From the NCBI GenBank assembly GCA_910578845.1, contig CAJTSL010000067.1:1-17012 (forward strand): DNA of 17,012 bases. The letters are read 5' to 3'. The stretch comes from an uncultured Lachnospiraceae bacterium. GTDB taxonomy: Bacteria > Bacillota > Clostridia > Lachnospirales > Lachnospiraceae. The notes beneath the pieces are model-generated. The model searched no databases and was not told the origin of the DNA. It saw nothing but the letters and a program-made list of their open reading frames with translations. The translations under genes were made by a program, and so were the position numbers. Position 1 is the stretch's first letter; the number at the start of each line of letters is the position of its first letter. This document shows, in pieces, positions 6,952 through 15,159 of the stretch.

Positions 6952-8630
6952 GAAAAGATGAGAAAATCCTGTTATTGGGAGATAAATGTTATAAGAAGGC
7001 ATTTGAAGAATTGGTGGCGGCATTACAAACAAGGTTTGAGGGGCGCAGAGAGTATCACCTCGTATATCATGTCCAGACAACTGATTGCTTTTCTTACGAT
7101 AAGTATCTGGAAATAGCAGAGAGCGTAGAATATACGCTGGTTTGTATTTGTATTAGTGCACAGAGCCTGGAAAAGCTTTCTGTAGAAACCATTCTGGATG
7201 GCTTGGAGAGGCTTTCTTCCTTCTATATTGGCAAAGGCATTCAATTGATATGTAATACCGTTCCACTGGGGAAGGATAAAGAGAAAGACCAGAGGATAAG
7301 AAAATATAACAAAGGCATTATGGCACTAGCTGCGGCAAAGCATTTTTTTGTCGCCGACTTTTGTTCTTTCTTTGTTTATTACAAGAGAGAGTGTCCAAAG
7401 ATACATAGAGAGACGATGAATGCATCGGGCATAAAGATTGTCATCGACCTTTTGGGCAGTATCATAATGCGTTCTAAGCTTCTAGTGCTATGGCAGTATA
7501 ATGGCCGTTATGCGCATTGTAATTATGCGTGTCCGTATTGTTATGTTGCGACAAGCGTCAATAAGGGAATGCACTTCCAATTTGACCTCGCTACATGGGA
7601 GAAGGCATTTGAAAGACAATTTGGAAATAGGGAGACTATTTTTTATTTTTCTTATGGAGAGCCATTGATGGGCGGGAATCTCTTTTACGAGATTTTAGAG
7701 ATGATCGGTAGGCATCAGAATTGGGAAGTCAGGATGACAAGCAATGTATCCGTCAATTTGGACAGGCTTTTACATACGGAATTAGCGAGATCAAAGCGTT
7801 TACATATCAATGCCTCTTTCCATCCAACGCAGACTAGCGTAGAACGCTTTATAGAGAAATGTGATGAAATCCGGCGGGCAGGGATTGAGCCCTCGATTGT
7901 ATATGTCATGTACCCGGAGCAAATTGATGATTTTGAGCGACAATATCTCCCGCTCTTTCGCGCGAACGGCTATAGGGTGCATATACGGGCATTTAGGGGA
8001 TTGTATAAGGGAAGGAAGTATCCACAGGCATATAACGAGCGGCAATGGGAGAAAACCGCCAAATATATGGATACAGGGAATTTCCGCTATCAGCTTCATG
8101 CCGTTAATGGCTTAGGGCGCGTTTCTTTTTTGGGAATGTCCCATATTCTCGTGGATAATTGTGGGAAGATTGAAATGTGCGACAGTTATGTCGGTGACAG
8201 ACATTATGGCAATGTGTTTGATGAATCTATTCATCTGGATATTGCGCCGCAGCCTTTTCCGGGATTAGTGCCTTTGGCGGCGGTAGATGATATAGCGGAT
8301 TATGTTGAGATCGGATACGATGAGCTGACAGGCAATAACATTAACAGCTATATAGAGCAGGGCGGTGTCCGCAAAGTAGACGGTAATATCGTTTATCCGT
8401 TAGAACATATTGATTTCAAGAATAAACGCGTAAGGAAAGAATTGCAAAAGGTTCCGGCGCCGCAAGTAAGTAAATGGCATTTCTGGCTAAATATTAGGTG
8501 GTTTGTGAAACATTTTCTCTATTCTTATGTGATCAAAAAGTATGGTAAATATGTATGGGCATGGATAAAAGGGAAAGTAAGACTGCTGAAAGCAGGGAAG
8601 CTTCGGAAGGACAATTTCTGGCATGGATAG
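6936..8630 (+). CDS. Radical SAM protein with a degenerate SGNH-like N-terminal domain
   Basis: A 564-residue protein in two parts (numbered from GTG 6936). Residues about 10-178 resemble an SGNH/GDSL hydrolase: KILLLGDK (10-17) in the block I place, LICNTVPLGKD (104-114), FFVADFCSFF (137-146) and MNASGIKIVIDLL (161-173). The catalytic Ser is Lys17, and the D-x-x-H near MNASG is absent, so this part looks inactive. Residues about 183-440 form a radical SAM domain with C195-x3-C199-x2-C202 for the 4Fe-4S cluster, YCYV after it, SYGEP (239-243) in place of GGEP, and RMTSNVSVNL (266-275). VDNCGKIEMC (406-415) followed by YGNVFD recalls the start of a SPASM/Twitch region, but with only two cysteines. 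The last ~60 residues are basic and aromatic (WHFWLNIRWFVKHFLYSYVI), perhaps membrane-associated. ATG 6948 is an alternative start. Its stop overlaps the SGNH esterase gene by eight bases. The reaction is unknown; modification of a glycan or lipid-linked intermediate is inferred from context. Confidence 0.82.
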   Translation: MGHEMRKDEKILLLGDKCYKKAFEELVAALQTRFEGRREYHLVYHVQTTDCFSYDKYLEIAESVEYTLVCICISAQSLEKLSVETILDGLERLSSFYIGKGIQLICNTVPLGKDKEKDQRIRKYNKGIMALAAAKHFFVADFCSFFVYYKRECPKIHRETMNASGIKIVIDLLGSIIMRSKLLVLWQYNGRYAHCNYACPYCYVATSVNKGMHFQFDLATWEKAFERQFGNRETIFYFSYGEPLMGGNLFYEILEMIGRHQNWEVRMTSNVSVNLDRLLHTELARSKRLHINASFHPTQTSVERFIEKCDEIRRAGIEPSIVYVMYPEQIDDFERQYLPLFRANGYRVHIRAFRGLYKGRKYPQAYNERQWEKTAKYMDTGNFRYQLHAVNGLGRVSFLGMSHILVDNCGKIEMCDSYVGDRHYGNVFDESIHLDIAPQPFPGLVPLAAVDDIADYVEIGYDELTGNNINSYIEQGGVRKVDGNIVYPLEHIDFKNKRVRKELQKVPAPQVSKWHFWLNIRWFVKHFLYSYVIKKYGKYVWAWIKGKVRLLKAGKLRKDNFWHG

Positions 8631-9648
8631 CAGCAGGATCACATTATATGGAGACGATCTCTATGCAATGGTAAGAAAAAGGGGAATTGTTTCTCTACAG
8701 AATAAGATCATATGGCTGGATTATTCCTGTTCCGGGATAGAGTGGGGATTTGAAGGGACCGGGATAGAAATCGAGCTGGTATCGAAACTATGTTCCGATC
8801 ATTACGCCTGGATCGAAATAGGCGTGGCAGAAGACGGCGCTTACTTGTATAGGAAATATATCATCAACCGACACGAACAGAAGATAGAGATTAAGAAACC
8901 CGGAAAATGTGCCAGGATAAAGTTAACTTTGCTCAAAAGGACAGAATGGAAATACGGGGATGTCGGGATTAAAAGCATTAGCATATGTGGTAAGTTGGAA
9001 CAGGGACAAAACGATGGCCGTAAGGTAATTGAATTTATTGGAGACAGTATTTCATGCGGGTACGGAGTGGAAAAGCATAGTTTGTTCCATAAGTTCTCTA
9101 CCCAATATGAGAACGGCTTACATGCATTTCCTTATTTATTGTGTAAAATGATGCAGAAAGATTATCGGATTATTGCTTCTTCCGGAATGGGCGTGTGGAA
9201 GCCGCACAAAGATTATACAGGTTTATCGGCATTAGGGCAATATGAAGCAGAGGCAAGAAAAGAAGAGGATATCAGGCATGAGAAGGAATTTATCATTATT
9301 AACATGGGGACGAATGACTCCCTAAATATTCAGGGAGAAGAGGATCGGGAGTCATTCCAGAGCGCATATGGGCAATTGCTCGATAGCGTGCGGAGAAGAA
9401 ACCCGTATGCATATATTATATGTGCGATCGGTCCTATGAGATGTTGTCTGCATAATGAAATAAGGAGTGCGTGCAGGCATCAGCAGGAAAAGGGAGACCA
9501 GCGGATTGCGTTTATCAGGCTGCGCAGAAAGATATGGGACGGCATCGGAAAAGGGAGACATCCGACATATTCCTCCCAGAAAAGGATCGCGGCTCAGCTA
9601 TACCGGTTCTGTATGAGCAAAGGAGAGGCAGGATTTGACACAGAATGA
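8623..9648 (+). CDS. SGNH/GDSL esterase with CE2-like two-domain architecture
   Basis: A 341-residue hydrolase-like protein. Residues 1-125 form a beta-sandwich-like N-terminal domain (WLDYSCSGIEWGFEGTGIEIEL and following strands), as in carbohydrate esterase family 2. Residues 134-330 are an SGNH domain: FIGDSISCGYG with nucleophile S142, ASSGMGV (185-191), the GTND oxyanion block (229-232) and catalytic H313 in GRHPT. The Asp usually three residues before the His is a Gly (GKGRHP); CE2 enzymes are known to use a Ser-His dyad, so activity is still plausible. There is no signal peptide, so it probably acts in the cytoplasm, removing or transferring an O-acetyl or other acyl group on the repeat unit. 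Its start overlaps the radical SAM gene (ATGGATAG), with GGAAGGA upstream, suggesting paired function. The C-terminus is short compared with secreted CE2 enzymes. Confidence 0.83.
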   Translation: MDSSRITLYGDDLYAMVRKRGIVSLQNKIIWLDYSCSGIEWGFEGTGIEIELVSKLCSDHYAWIEIGVAEDGAYLYRKYIINRHEQKIEIKKPGKCARIKLTLLKRTEWKYGDVGIKSISICGKLEQGQNDGRKVIEFIGDSISCGYGVEKHSLFHKFSTQYENGLHAFPYLLCKMMQKDYRIIASSGMGVWKPHKDYTGLSALGQYEAEARKEEDIRHEKEFIIINMGTNDSLNIQGEEDRESFQSAYGQLLDSVRRRNPYAYIICAIGPMRCCLHNEIRSACRHQQEKGDQRIAFIRLRRKIWDGIGKGRHPTYSSQKRIAAQLYRFCMSKGEAGFDTE

Positions 9649-10745
9649 AACACATATTGTTTATATCAAGAGGAATGGCGTATGGCGGCTCAGGGAGATG
9701 TATTTCCGTATTCTCCGGGCAACTGGCAAAGGCGGGATATCAGGTTTCGTTATTGGTTCTTAGGGACTATGCGTCTGAATATGCGATTGCGCCGGATATT
9801 AATGTCATCCGGACCCACTTCATGACGGATAAGGTGAAAGTGGGGAAAATAGATGTACTATGCAGATGGTTCCCAGAGATTATAAAAAGCATGAAACGAT
9901 TGTCGCCCGATTTGGTAATCCCTTTCGGCGTGGATATTTGTTTATTGGCTATGATAGGAAATTTCTACAACAAGAGGATTTGCGTTACGGTAAGGAGTGA
10001 TCCGGCGCGCGAGCCAGCGAACAGAATCTTTAGGATGCTGCGGGATTTTATTTACCGCCGCGCGCCATATATCTGGGTACAGAATGACCAACAGAAGGAG
10101 TGGTTCCGGGATTTTGCACAAGATCAGTTCGTGACTGTGCCCAATCCGATACGCGAGGAGATCTGCAAGCAGTCGGTCGTCTATTCTGGCAAGATGCATA
10201 GATTTATTACTTTGGGGCGGCTAAGCAAACAAAAGAACCAGGCGCTCCTGATCAATGCTTTTGGAAAGATCAGCAAAAAGCACAAATATGTTACTTTGGA
10301 TATTTACGGTGAAGGAGAATTACGGAAAGAGCTAGAAGAACAAATTAAGAGAATAGGGTGTGAAAAGAGCATCTTTCTCCGGGGCAGGACAGAAAATGTG
10401 ATAGAAGCATTAGAAGCAGCGGATGCATTTATTTTATCTTCTAATCATGAAGGCATGCCAAACGCATTAATGGAAGCTATGGCACTGGGGCTTCCTTGCA
10501 TATCGACAGATTGTAACACGGGACCGCGGGATCTGGTCACGGATAAAGAAAATGGGAGACTGGTGCCCTGTAACGATGTGGAAAGGCTATACGAAGCGAT
10601 AGAAAGCTTTATTCTATATCCTGATGTGGCGGTGCAATATGGAAAAAGGGCAAGGCAGGACATATGCCAACGCTATCAGGAGCAGCGGATCTGTAGTCGG
10701 TTTAGGGCTGAGGTGGAAAAGATGTGCGCAGGAGAAGAAGGATGA
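9645..10745 (+). CDS. GT4 family glycosyltransferase
   Basis: A 366-residue GT-B enzyme of the amylovoran/GalNAc-transferase-like GT4 type. The N-terminus ILFISRGMAYGGSGRCISVFSGQLAKAGYQVSLL has the usual acceptor-domain glycine loop (13-17). The donor domain begins near 187 (FITLGRLSKQKNQALLINAF) and continues with DIYGEGELRKEL (219-230), FLRGRTENVIEALEAADAFILSS (244-266) and the E-x7-E motif EGMPNALME (269-277), then GLPCIS and TGPRDLV. ATG 9645 overlaps the esterase stop as ATGA; the ribosome site (GGCAGGA) is about 12 bases away. It probably adds one sugar in the cytoplasm; the specificity cannot be read from the sequence. Confidence 0.9.
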   Translation: MKHILFISRGMAYGGSGRCISVFSGQLAKAGYQVSLLVLRDYASEYAIAPDINVIRTHFMTDKVKVGKIDVLCRWFPEIIKSMKRLSPDLVIPFGVDICLLAMIGNFYNKRICVTVRSDPAREPANRIFRMLRDFIYRRAPYIWVQNDQQKEWFRDFAQDQFVTVPNPIREEICKQSVVYSGKMHRFITLGRLSKQKNQALLINAFGKISKKHKYVTLDIYGEGELRKELEEQIKRIGCEKSIFLRGRTENVIEALEAADAFILSSNHEGMPNALMEAMALGLPCISTDCNTGPRDLVTDKENGRLVPCNDVERLYEAIESFILYPDVAVQYGKRARQDICQRYQEQRICSRFRAEVEKMCAGEEG

Positions 10746-11881
10746 ACATATTATATGATTTGACCGCGGTGCAGCCTCGTGGCGAGACCCGCTACCATGG
10801 CGGAGGGGAATATGGAAAAGCTGTTTTGAAAGCGCTATTTTATGCTGGGTTATGTGATAGGATCTATTGCATTTATTTTGCGGATAGGAAGCTTGATGAC
10901 TGGATCGAGAAACTGCTTAGCCATGAGAAGATAACGGCTATCCCGATTGTGGATTTTGACGACATCAGCGCAATATGTGAAAGAGAGAAGATAGAAGTTT
11001 TCTATACCGCCCTGCCAATCGCATATAAGAAAAGGCCTGTCAGCAGCAAAGTAGAGATGAAAGGAACCATCCATGGCCTGCGCTATATTGAATGTCCGCA
11101 GGATGAATATGCGGTGAAATATTATAGAGGAAGAGAAAAGGCTGTTAGATATCTCAAAAACTTATGTTACCCATTGGTACGCCGTAAGCATAAACGGCAG
11201 ATGGAAAATGTGCTTACGATGTTGGATTCCTGTATCTGCGTATCAGAGCATACCAAATATGCTTTGATGGTAAATTTCCCTGCATTCCGGAAAAATATCA
11301 AAGTCCTATACACGCCGCAGAAGGAAGCGCCAAGTGTAACGGCAGAGGGAACATGTGAAGTCAATGCCCCATATTTATTGCTCATCAGCGCCAATAGATG
11401 GATGAAAAATGCGTATAGAGCTATCTATGCAATTGATGAGCTATATCAGGCAGGATTTTTGCAAGGATGTAAAGTGAAAGTAGTCGGCTCCCTGCCAGAA
11501 TACGCATTAGGGGCCATGAAACATCGGGATAGGTTCCTATTCCTGGATTATGTATCAGCAAGCGAGCTAGAGGCGCTATATAGGGATTGCCTGTTATTTA
11601 TATATCCGTCTTTGAACGAAGGGTTTGGGATGCCGCCGGTAGAAGCAATGAAATATGGCGTTACCTGTGTGATATCGGCAATCTGTTCTTTGCCTGAAAT
11701 ATATGGGGACGCAGTTTATTATTTTAATCCCAAAGATATGACGGAGATGAAAACAAGAATATTATACGCATATGAAAACCAATTGGATAAGGATATGGTG
11801 AAAAAGAAAGAACAGGAAATCAAATGCAGGCAAGAACAAGATTTGCTAAAGATATGTGAGTTTATCACATGTAGGGAGTGA
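10742..11881 (+). CDS. GT4 family glycosyltransferase
   Basis: A GT-B enzyme of 379 residues. The N-terminus is MNILYDLTAVQPRGETRYHGGGEYG, with a glycine-rich loop at 20-25. An internal region rich in basic residues (RRKHKRQMENV, 147-157) precedes ICVSEHTKYALM (165-176). The donor domain covers YLLLISANRWMKNAYRAI (211-228), KVKVVGSLPEY (244-254), FLDYVSASELEALYRDCLLFIYPS (267-290) and the E-x7-E segment EGFGMPPVE (293-301). ATG 10742 is chosen because AGGAGAAGAAGG lies just before it and the start overlaps the previous stop as ATGA; a GTG at 10724 is less likely. Sugar specificity is unknown. Confidence 0.9.
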   Translation: MNILYDLTAVQPRGETRYHGGGEYGKAVLKALFYAGLCDRIYCIYFADRKLDDWIEKLLSHEKITAIPIVDFDDISAICEREKIEVFYTALPIAYKKRPVSSKVEMKGTIHGLRYIECPQDEYAVKYYRGREKAVRYLKNLCYPLVRRKHKRQMENVLTMLDSCICVSEHTKYALMVNFPAFRKNIKVLYTPQKEAPSVTAEGTCEVNAPYLLLISANRWMKNAYRAIYAIDELYQAGFLQGCKVKVVGSLPEYALGAMKHRDRFLFLDYVSASELEALYRDCLLFIYPSLNEGFGMPPVEAMKYGVTCVISAICSLPEIYGDAVYYFNPKDMTEMKTRILYAYENQLDKDMVKKKEQEIKCRQEQDLLKICEFITCRE

Positions 11882-11882
11882 T

Positions 11883-13385
11883 ATGGGAAGCGTTTTTAAA
11901 AGGGCATCTAAGAATATGGTCTGGGGGATGCTAAATAAGATCATTATCATGGTATTTCCTTTTTGGATCAGGACGATCATGATCTACAAGCTTGGGAATA
12001 TATATATTGGGCTAGATAGCTTATTTACTTCTATTTTACAAGTGCTATGTCTGGCGGACCTGGGAATGGAGAGCGCAGTCGTATTTAGCTTATATGAGCC
12101 GCTGGCGAAGGGAGATTTATCGGCGGTCGGAGGCATTCTTTCCTTTTACAAAAGAGTCTATCGGTGGATAGGCATGGCGATCTTCCTTTTGGGGATGATG
12201 TTACTGCCTTTTTTGGAGGGATTGATAAAAGGTGATCATCCGCATGACATCAATATCTATGCCATTTATTTGTTGCAGTTATGTAATGTAGCATTAGGTT
12301 ACTGGCTCTATGCTTATAAAAACGCTTTATTAGTCGCGTTGCAAAGAGTAGACGTGGAGAGCCGTATCCGTCTGGCAGTCAATGTAGCGCAATATATTGT
12401 ACAAGTGATGATATTGCTCTATTATGCGGACTATTATTTATATGTCTTGGCTTTTCCGCTGTTTACGATCCTACAAAACCTGATAAGAAGCCATATCGTA
12501 GAACATCAGTATGCACAATTCTTCGCTAAAGGGGAGATTAAGAACGATGAAAAGCAGCTCATCCTATCGAAGGTAAAAGCGCTGTTTATTTATAAAGTGG
12601 GGGGCGTTATCCTGCGGTACGCGGATCAGTTGGTCATCTCGGCATTTCTGGGATTAGCAGTCTTAGGAAAGTATGCGAATTACTATTATGTATTATCAAC
12701 TTTGATCGGTATTTTGGGGATATATTATAATTCGGTAAGGCCCATCATAGGAAATTCATTAGTGGAAAAGGAAAGGGCGTATAATTTGCTTTTCTTTCGA
12801 AAGCTTCAGGACATCCAAATGTGGATTGTCGGCTGGTGGAGCATTTGTTTGGTGTGTTTATTACAGGATTTTATCGCATTATGGGCAGGAACCGATTATA
12901 TGCTGGACTTTTTGAGTGTTATTTTGTCGGTGATTTATTTCTATTTGTGGAAAATACAAGATAATGTTTATATTTTCAAAGAAGCGGCGGGGCTATGGGA
13001 TCAGGACAAAATCCGTCCGGTTTGTTCTGCGCTCCTGAATCTGGTTTTGAATATTTTGCTGGTGAAGAGGATCGGGTTGCATGGCGTCATGTTCTCCACG
13101 ATCATCGCGGTCTTGCTCATTGACCTGCCTTGGTCGGCACGGGTTTTCTTCAGGGAATATTTCAAAGAAGAGGAAAAGCATTATTACATTGGCCTGGGCA
13201 AGTGGACAGTTTGTACGGTCATTGTTGGCAGCATTACCTATTGGCTCTGTAGCCTAATCAGATATACGGCGGTCAGGAGTTTTATGGATAAGGCAATACT
13301 ATGTGCCATTGTCCCGAATGTGCTATATGGCGGTTGGCATTCTATAGAGATGCTTGCGATGAAAAGGGGACGGATAAATGGCTGA
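11883..13385 (+). CDS. Wzx-type lipid-linked oligosaccharide flippase
   Basis: A 500-residue, very hydrophobic protein with about 12-14 predicted membrane segments, typical in length for the MATE/MOP-superfamily polysaccharide transporters. The N-terminus GSVFKRASKNMVWGMLNKIIIMVFPFWIRTIMIYKLGNIYIGLDSLFTSIL-like stretch and the ADLGMESAVVFSLYEPLA segment match Wzx proteins, including the conserved positive N-terminus and the D-x-G loop after the second helix. A central KVGGVILRYADQLVIS segment is the repeat-like start of the second half. It should move the finished lipid-linked unit across the membrane. The start at ATG 11883 is supported by AGGGAG at 11873-11878, two bases after the previous stop; an ATG at 11856 is inside the preceding gene. 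Its stop overlaps the second GT-C gene by eight bases. Confidence 0.88.
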   Translation: MGSVFKRASKNMVWGMLNKIIIMVFPFWIRTIMIYKLGNIYIGLDSLFTSILQVLCLADLGMESAVVFSLYEPLAKGDLSAVGGILSFYKRVYRWIGMAIFLLGMMLLPFLEGLIKGDHPHDINIYAIYLLQLCNVALGYWLYAYKNALLVALQRVDVESRIRLAVNVAQYIVQVMILLYYADYYLYVLAFPLFTILQNLIRSHIVEHQYAQFFAKGEIKNDEKQLILSKVKALFIYKVGGVILRYADQLVISAFLGLAVLGKYANYYYVLSTLIGILGIYYNSVRPIIGNSLVEKERAYNLLFFRKLQDIQMWIVGWWSICLVCLLQDFIALWAGTDYMLDFLSVILSVIYFYLWKIQDNVYIFKEAAGLWDQDKIRPVCSALLNLVLNILLVKRIGLHGVMFSTIIAVLLIDLPWSARVFFREYFKEEEKHYYIGLGKWTVCTVIVGSITYWLCSLIRYTAVRSFMDKAILCAIVPNVLYGGWHSIEMLAMKRGRING

Positions 13386-15159
13386 GAAGAGATTAGGAGA
13401 GAAAAAGAAAAACCTCTTTGCGTTTTTCATCATCCTGTTGGCTTTGTTTATCATAAAGGGGTGGAGCGTTTTTTTGGTGAAAGTCCCATGGATTTCAGAT
13501 GAGGCAGGCGTTTGGCAGACGGCGGAGTACTTGATCGGGCATGGGGAAAGCTGGAAGTCATATATCCTTTTTTCAGGGAGAAAAAACGGGTTTTATGGCG
13601 TGCTGCCTTCTATTCTGTATCTGCCAGCCATTGCGGTATCGAGAAATCCGGTATTCGTATACCGCTTGTGTTTGTTCTTAAATATGATCATGCTGGCATT
13701 GGCGGCTTATATGGCTTATAAGATCATACGGGAGATATTGGGCGTAAAGTGGAATGTCTCCATCATAATGGCGCTTGCGTGCGTCGTTTTGTATCCGGTA
13801 TTATTCAATGCAAATGTCATGATGACAGAGACTGTTTTCACTCTTTGGGCGTGGATAGTCTATTATGTTCTTATCCGCCTTGTCCAGAGAGAGGATACGG
13901 GCGTGGCGGGGACAGTATTGTTTTCTTTTTTATTAGCGTTAGGATATTTGATCCATAGCAGATGCTTAATAGTATATGGAATGACGCTTTTGATCATGGT
14001 TGTGCATAAAATAATGCATTCGGGATGGATCGTGAGGCCGTTTGTGTTTATTATTATGCTTTTGGGGATTCTGTTTTTATTTTCCTCTATAGCAGGCAAT
14101 ATCCAGAACTATTTCTGGGGAGCGGATCATATTGTAAATTCTACGGAGTATACGGCGACGAAAGTCTTTTTAATCGGTGACGTATTAATTCATAATTTTA
14201 AGGCTATGCTCAGGGCATTTGTGTCATTGACGGTTGCTTTTAGCATAGAGACATGCGGGTTGCTTTTTGGTTGCCTATATATAAGCGTAGCTTATGTCCG
14301 GTACATTCTCTATCATCTAAAGATAAAGGAAGAGAAGGAAGAAGCCTTATTGTTTCTGTTTGCGGCAGGCTGTTTTTGGGGCATGAATTTATGTATTGCC
14401 ATCATGAGCCATTCCCCATCCAGGAATAAATGGTTTGTATATACAAGATATGCAACGCCCTTTTTGGGAGAATATATTTTAGTATGCCTATATTTCTTCT
14501 ATAAACTGCAATATAGCTGGAAAAAGTTAGTTTTGTATCATTTGGCGCTTATGCCGATGGCGATAAAGTGGATTGTTATCAACTGGCCTGTATTATTGGC
14601 GGATGCTAAGATGGGCATGTTTGATTCGGCTTACTTTTTTGGCTATAAGCTGATGGCGGTGGTCAATGAGCATGGCTTCAATTCCTGGGTAGCCATGATC
14701 GTAACATTGGTTTTGTTAAGCACAGGGGCATTCCTCATATTAGTGCGTGGCAGAAAGATCAAATATTGCGCTCTTGGCCTAATGGTATTTTCCTCCCTGC
14801 TATTTGTGGCCGCCAGTTTAAGCTATATGACGCCAAGGGAATTTAGCGCCCGCTATTGGGATAAGGTAGATAGTACGTATGCATGCATGCAAAGGTATCA
14901 GTTGGAGGAGTATGATATCCGGTACATGGGGTCAGATAGTTTCTACTTGCCCGCGCAGCTTATGTTAAGCAAATATGACGCGCTCTGTGTGGAACAATTT
15001 GACAAGATAGAGAGTGAAAGCACGGTTTATGTCTCTGATCTGCTAATCAATGGAGAAATCTCAGAATATATCTTTGAATTGGGGACAGAAGAATATTTAT
15101 ATACTTCGGACCGGGAGCTATGTGAACTTCTATGTGATACGTATAAGAGGATAAAGTAA
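13378..15159 (+). CDS. Second multi-pass GT-C family glycosyltransferase-like membrane protein
   Basis: A 593-residue polytopic protein homologous to the one at 1560-3419. Shared motifs, in order: D41-E42 in the first external loop (ISDEAGVW), Y-R with N eight residues later (VYRLCLFLNM against AYRMAVTVNM), M-x-x-E (E151), I-H-x-R (H193, R195) and Y-x-R-Y (355-358, YTRY against YGRY). Both end in a soluble region of about 100 residues, here from near residue 485, with little visible similarity between the two, so specificity may lie there. These features fit GT-C transferases using a polyprenyl-phosphate sugar; polymerase activity is an alternative, since no separate Wzy is visible. The start ATG overlaps the flippase stop, suggesting linked expression with export. 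Sequence divergence between the pair is high, so this is not a recent duplication. Confidence 0.78.
   Translation: MAEKRLGEKKKNLFAFFIILLALFIIKGWSVFLVKVPWISDEAGVWQTAEYLIGHGESWKSYILFSGRKNGFYGVLPSILYLPAIAVSRNPVFVYRLCLFLNMIMLALAAYMAYKIIREILGVKWNVSIIMALACVVLYPVLFNANVMMTETVFTLWAWIVYYVLIRLVQREDTGVAGTVLFSFLLALGYLIHSRCLIVYGMTLLIMVVHKIMHSGWIVRPFVFIIMLLGILFLFSSIAGNIQNYFWGADHIVNSTEYTATKVFLIGDVLIHNFKAMLRAFVSLTVAFSIETCGLLFGCLYISVAYVRYILYHLKIKEEKEEALLFLFAAGCFWGMNLCIAIMSHSPSRNKWFVYTRYATPFLGEYILVCLYFFYKLQYSWKKLVLYHLALMPMAIKWIVINWPVLLADAKMGMFDSAYFFGYKLMAVVNEHGFNSWVAMIVTLVLLSTGAFLILVRGRKIKYCALGLMVFSSLLFVAASLSYMTPREFSARYWDKVDSTYACMQRYQLEEYDIRYMGSDSFYLPAQLMLSKYDALCVEQFDKIESESTVYVSDLLINGEISEYIFELGTEEYLYTSDRELCELLCDTYKRIK

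Noticed and set aside
13469..13475. T7 run in the second GT-C gene as a phase-variation site
   Set aside because: T runs of seven are common in this AT-rich sequence (another is near 7345) and are expected in hydrophobic Phe-rich segments.
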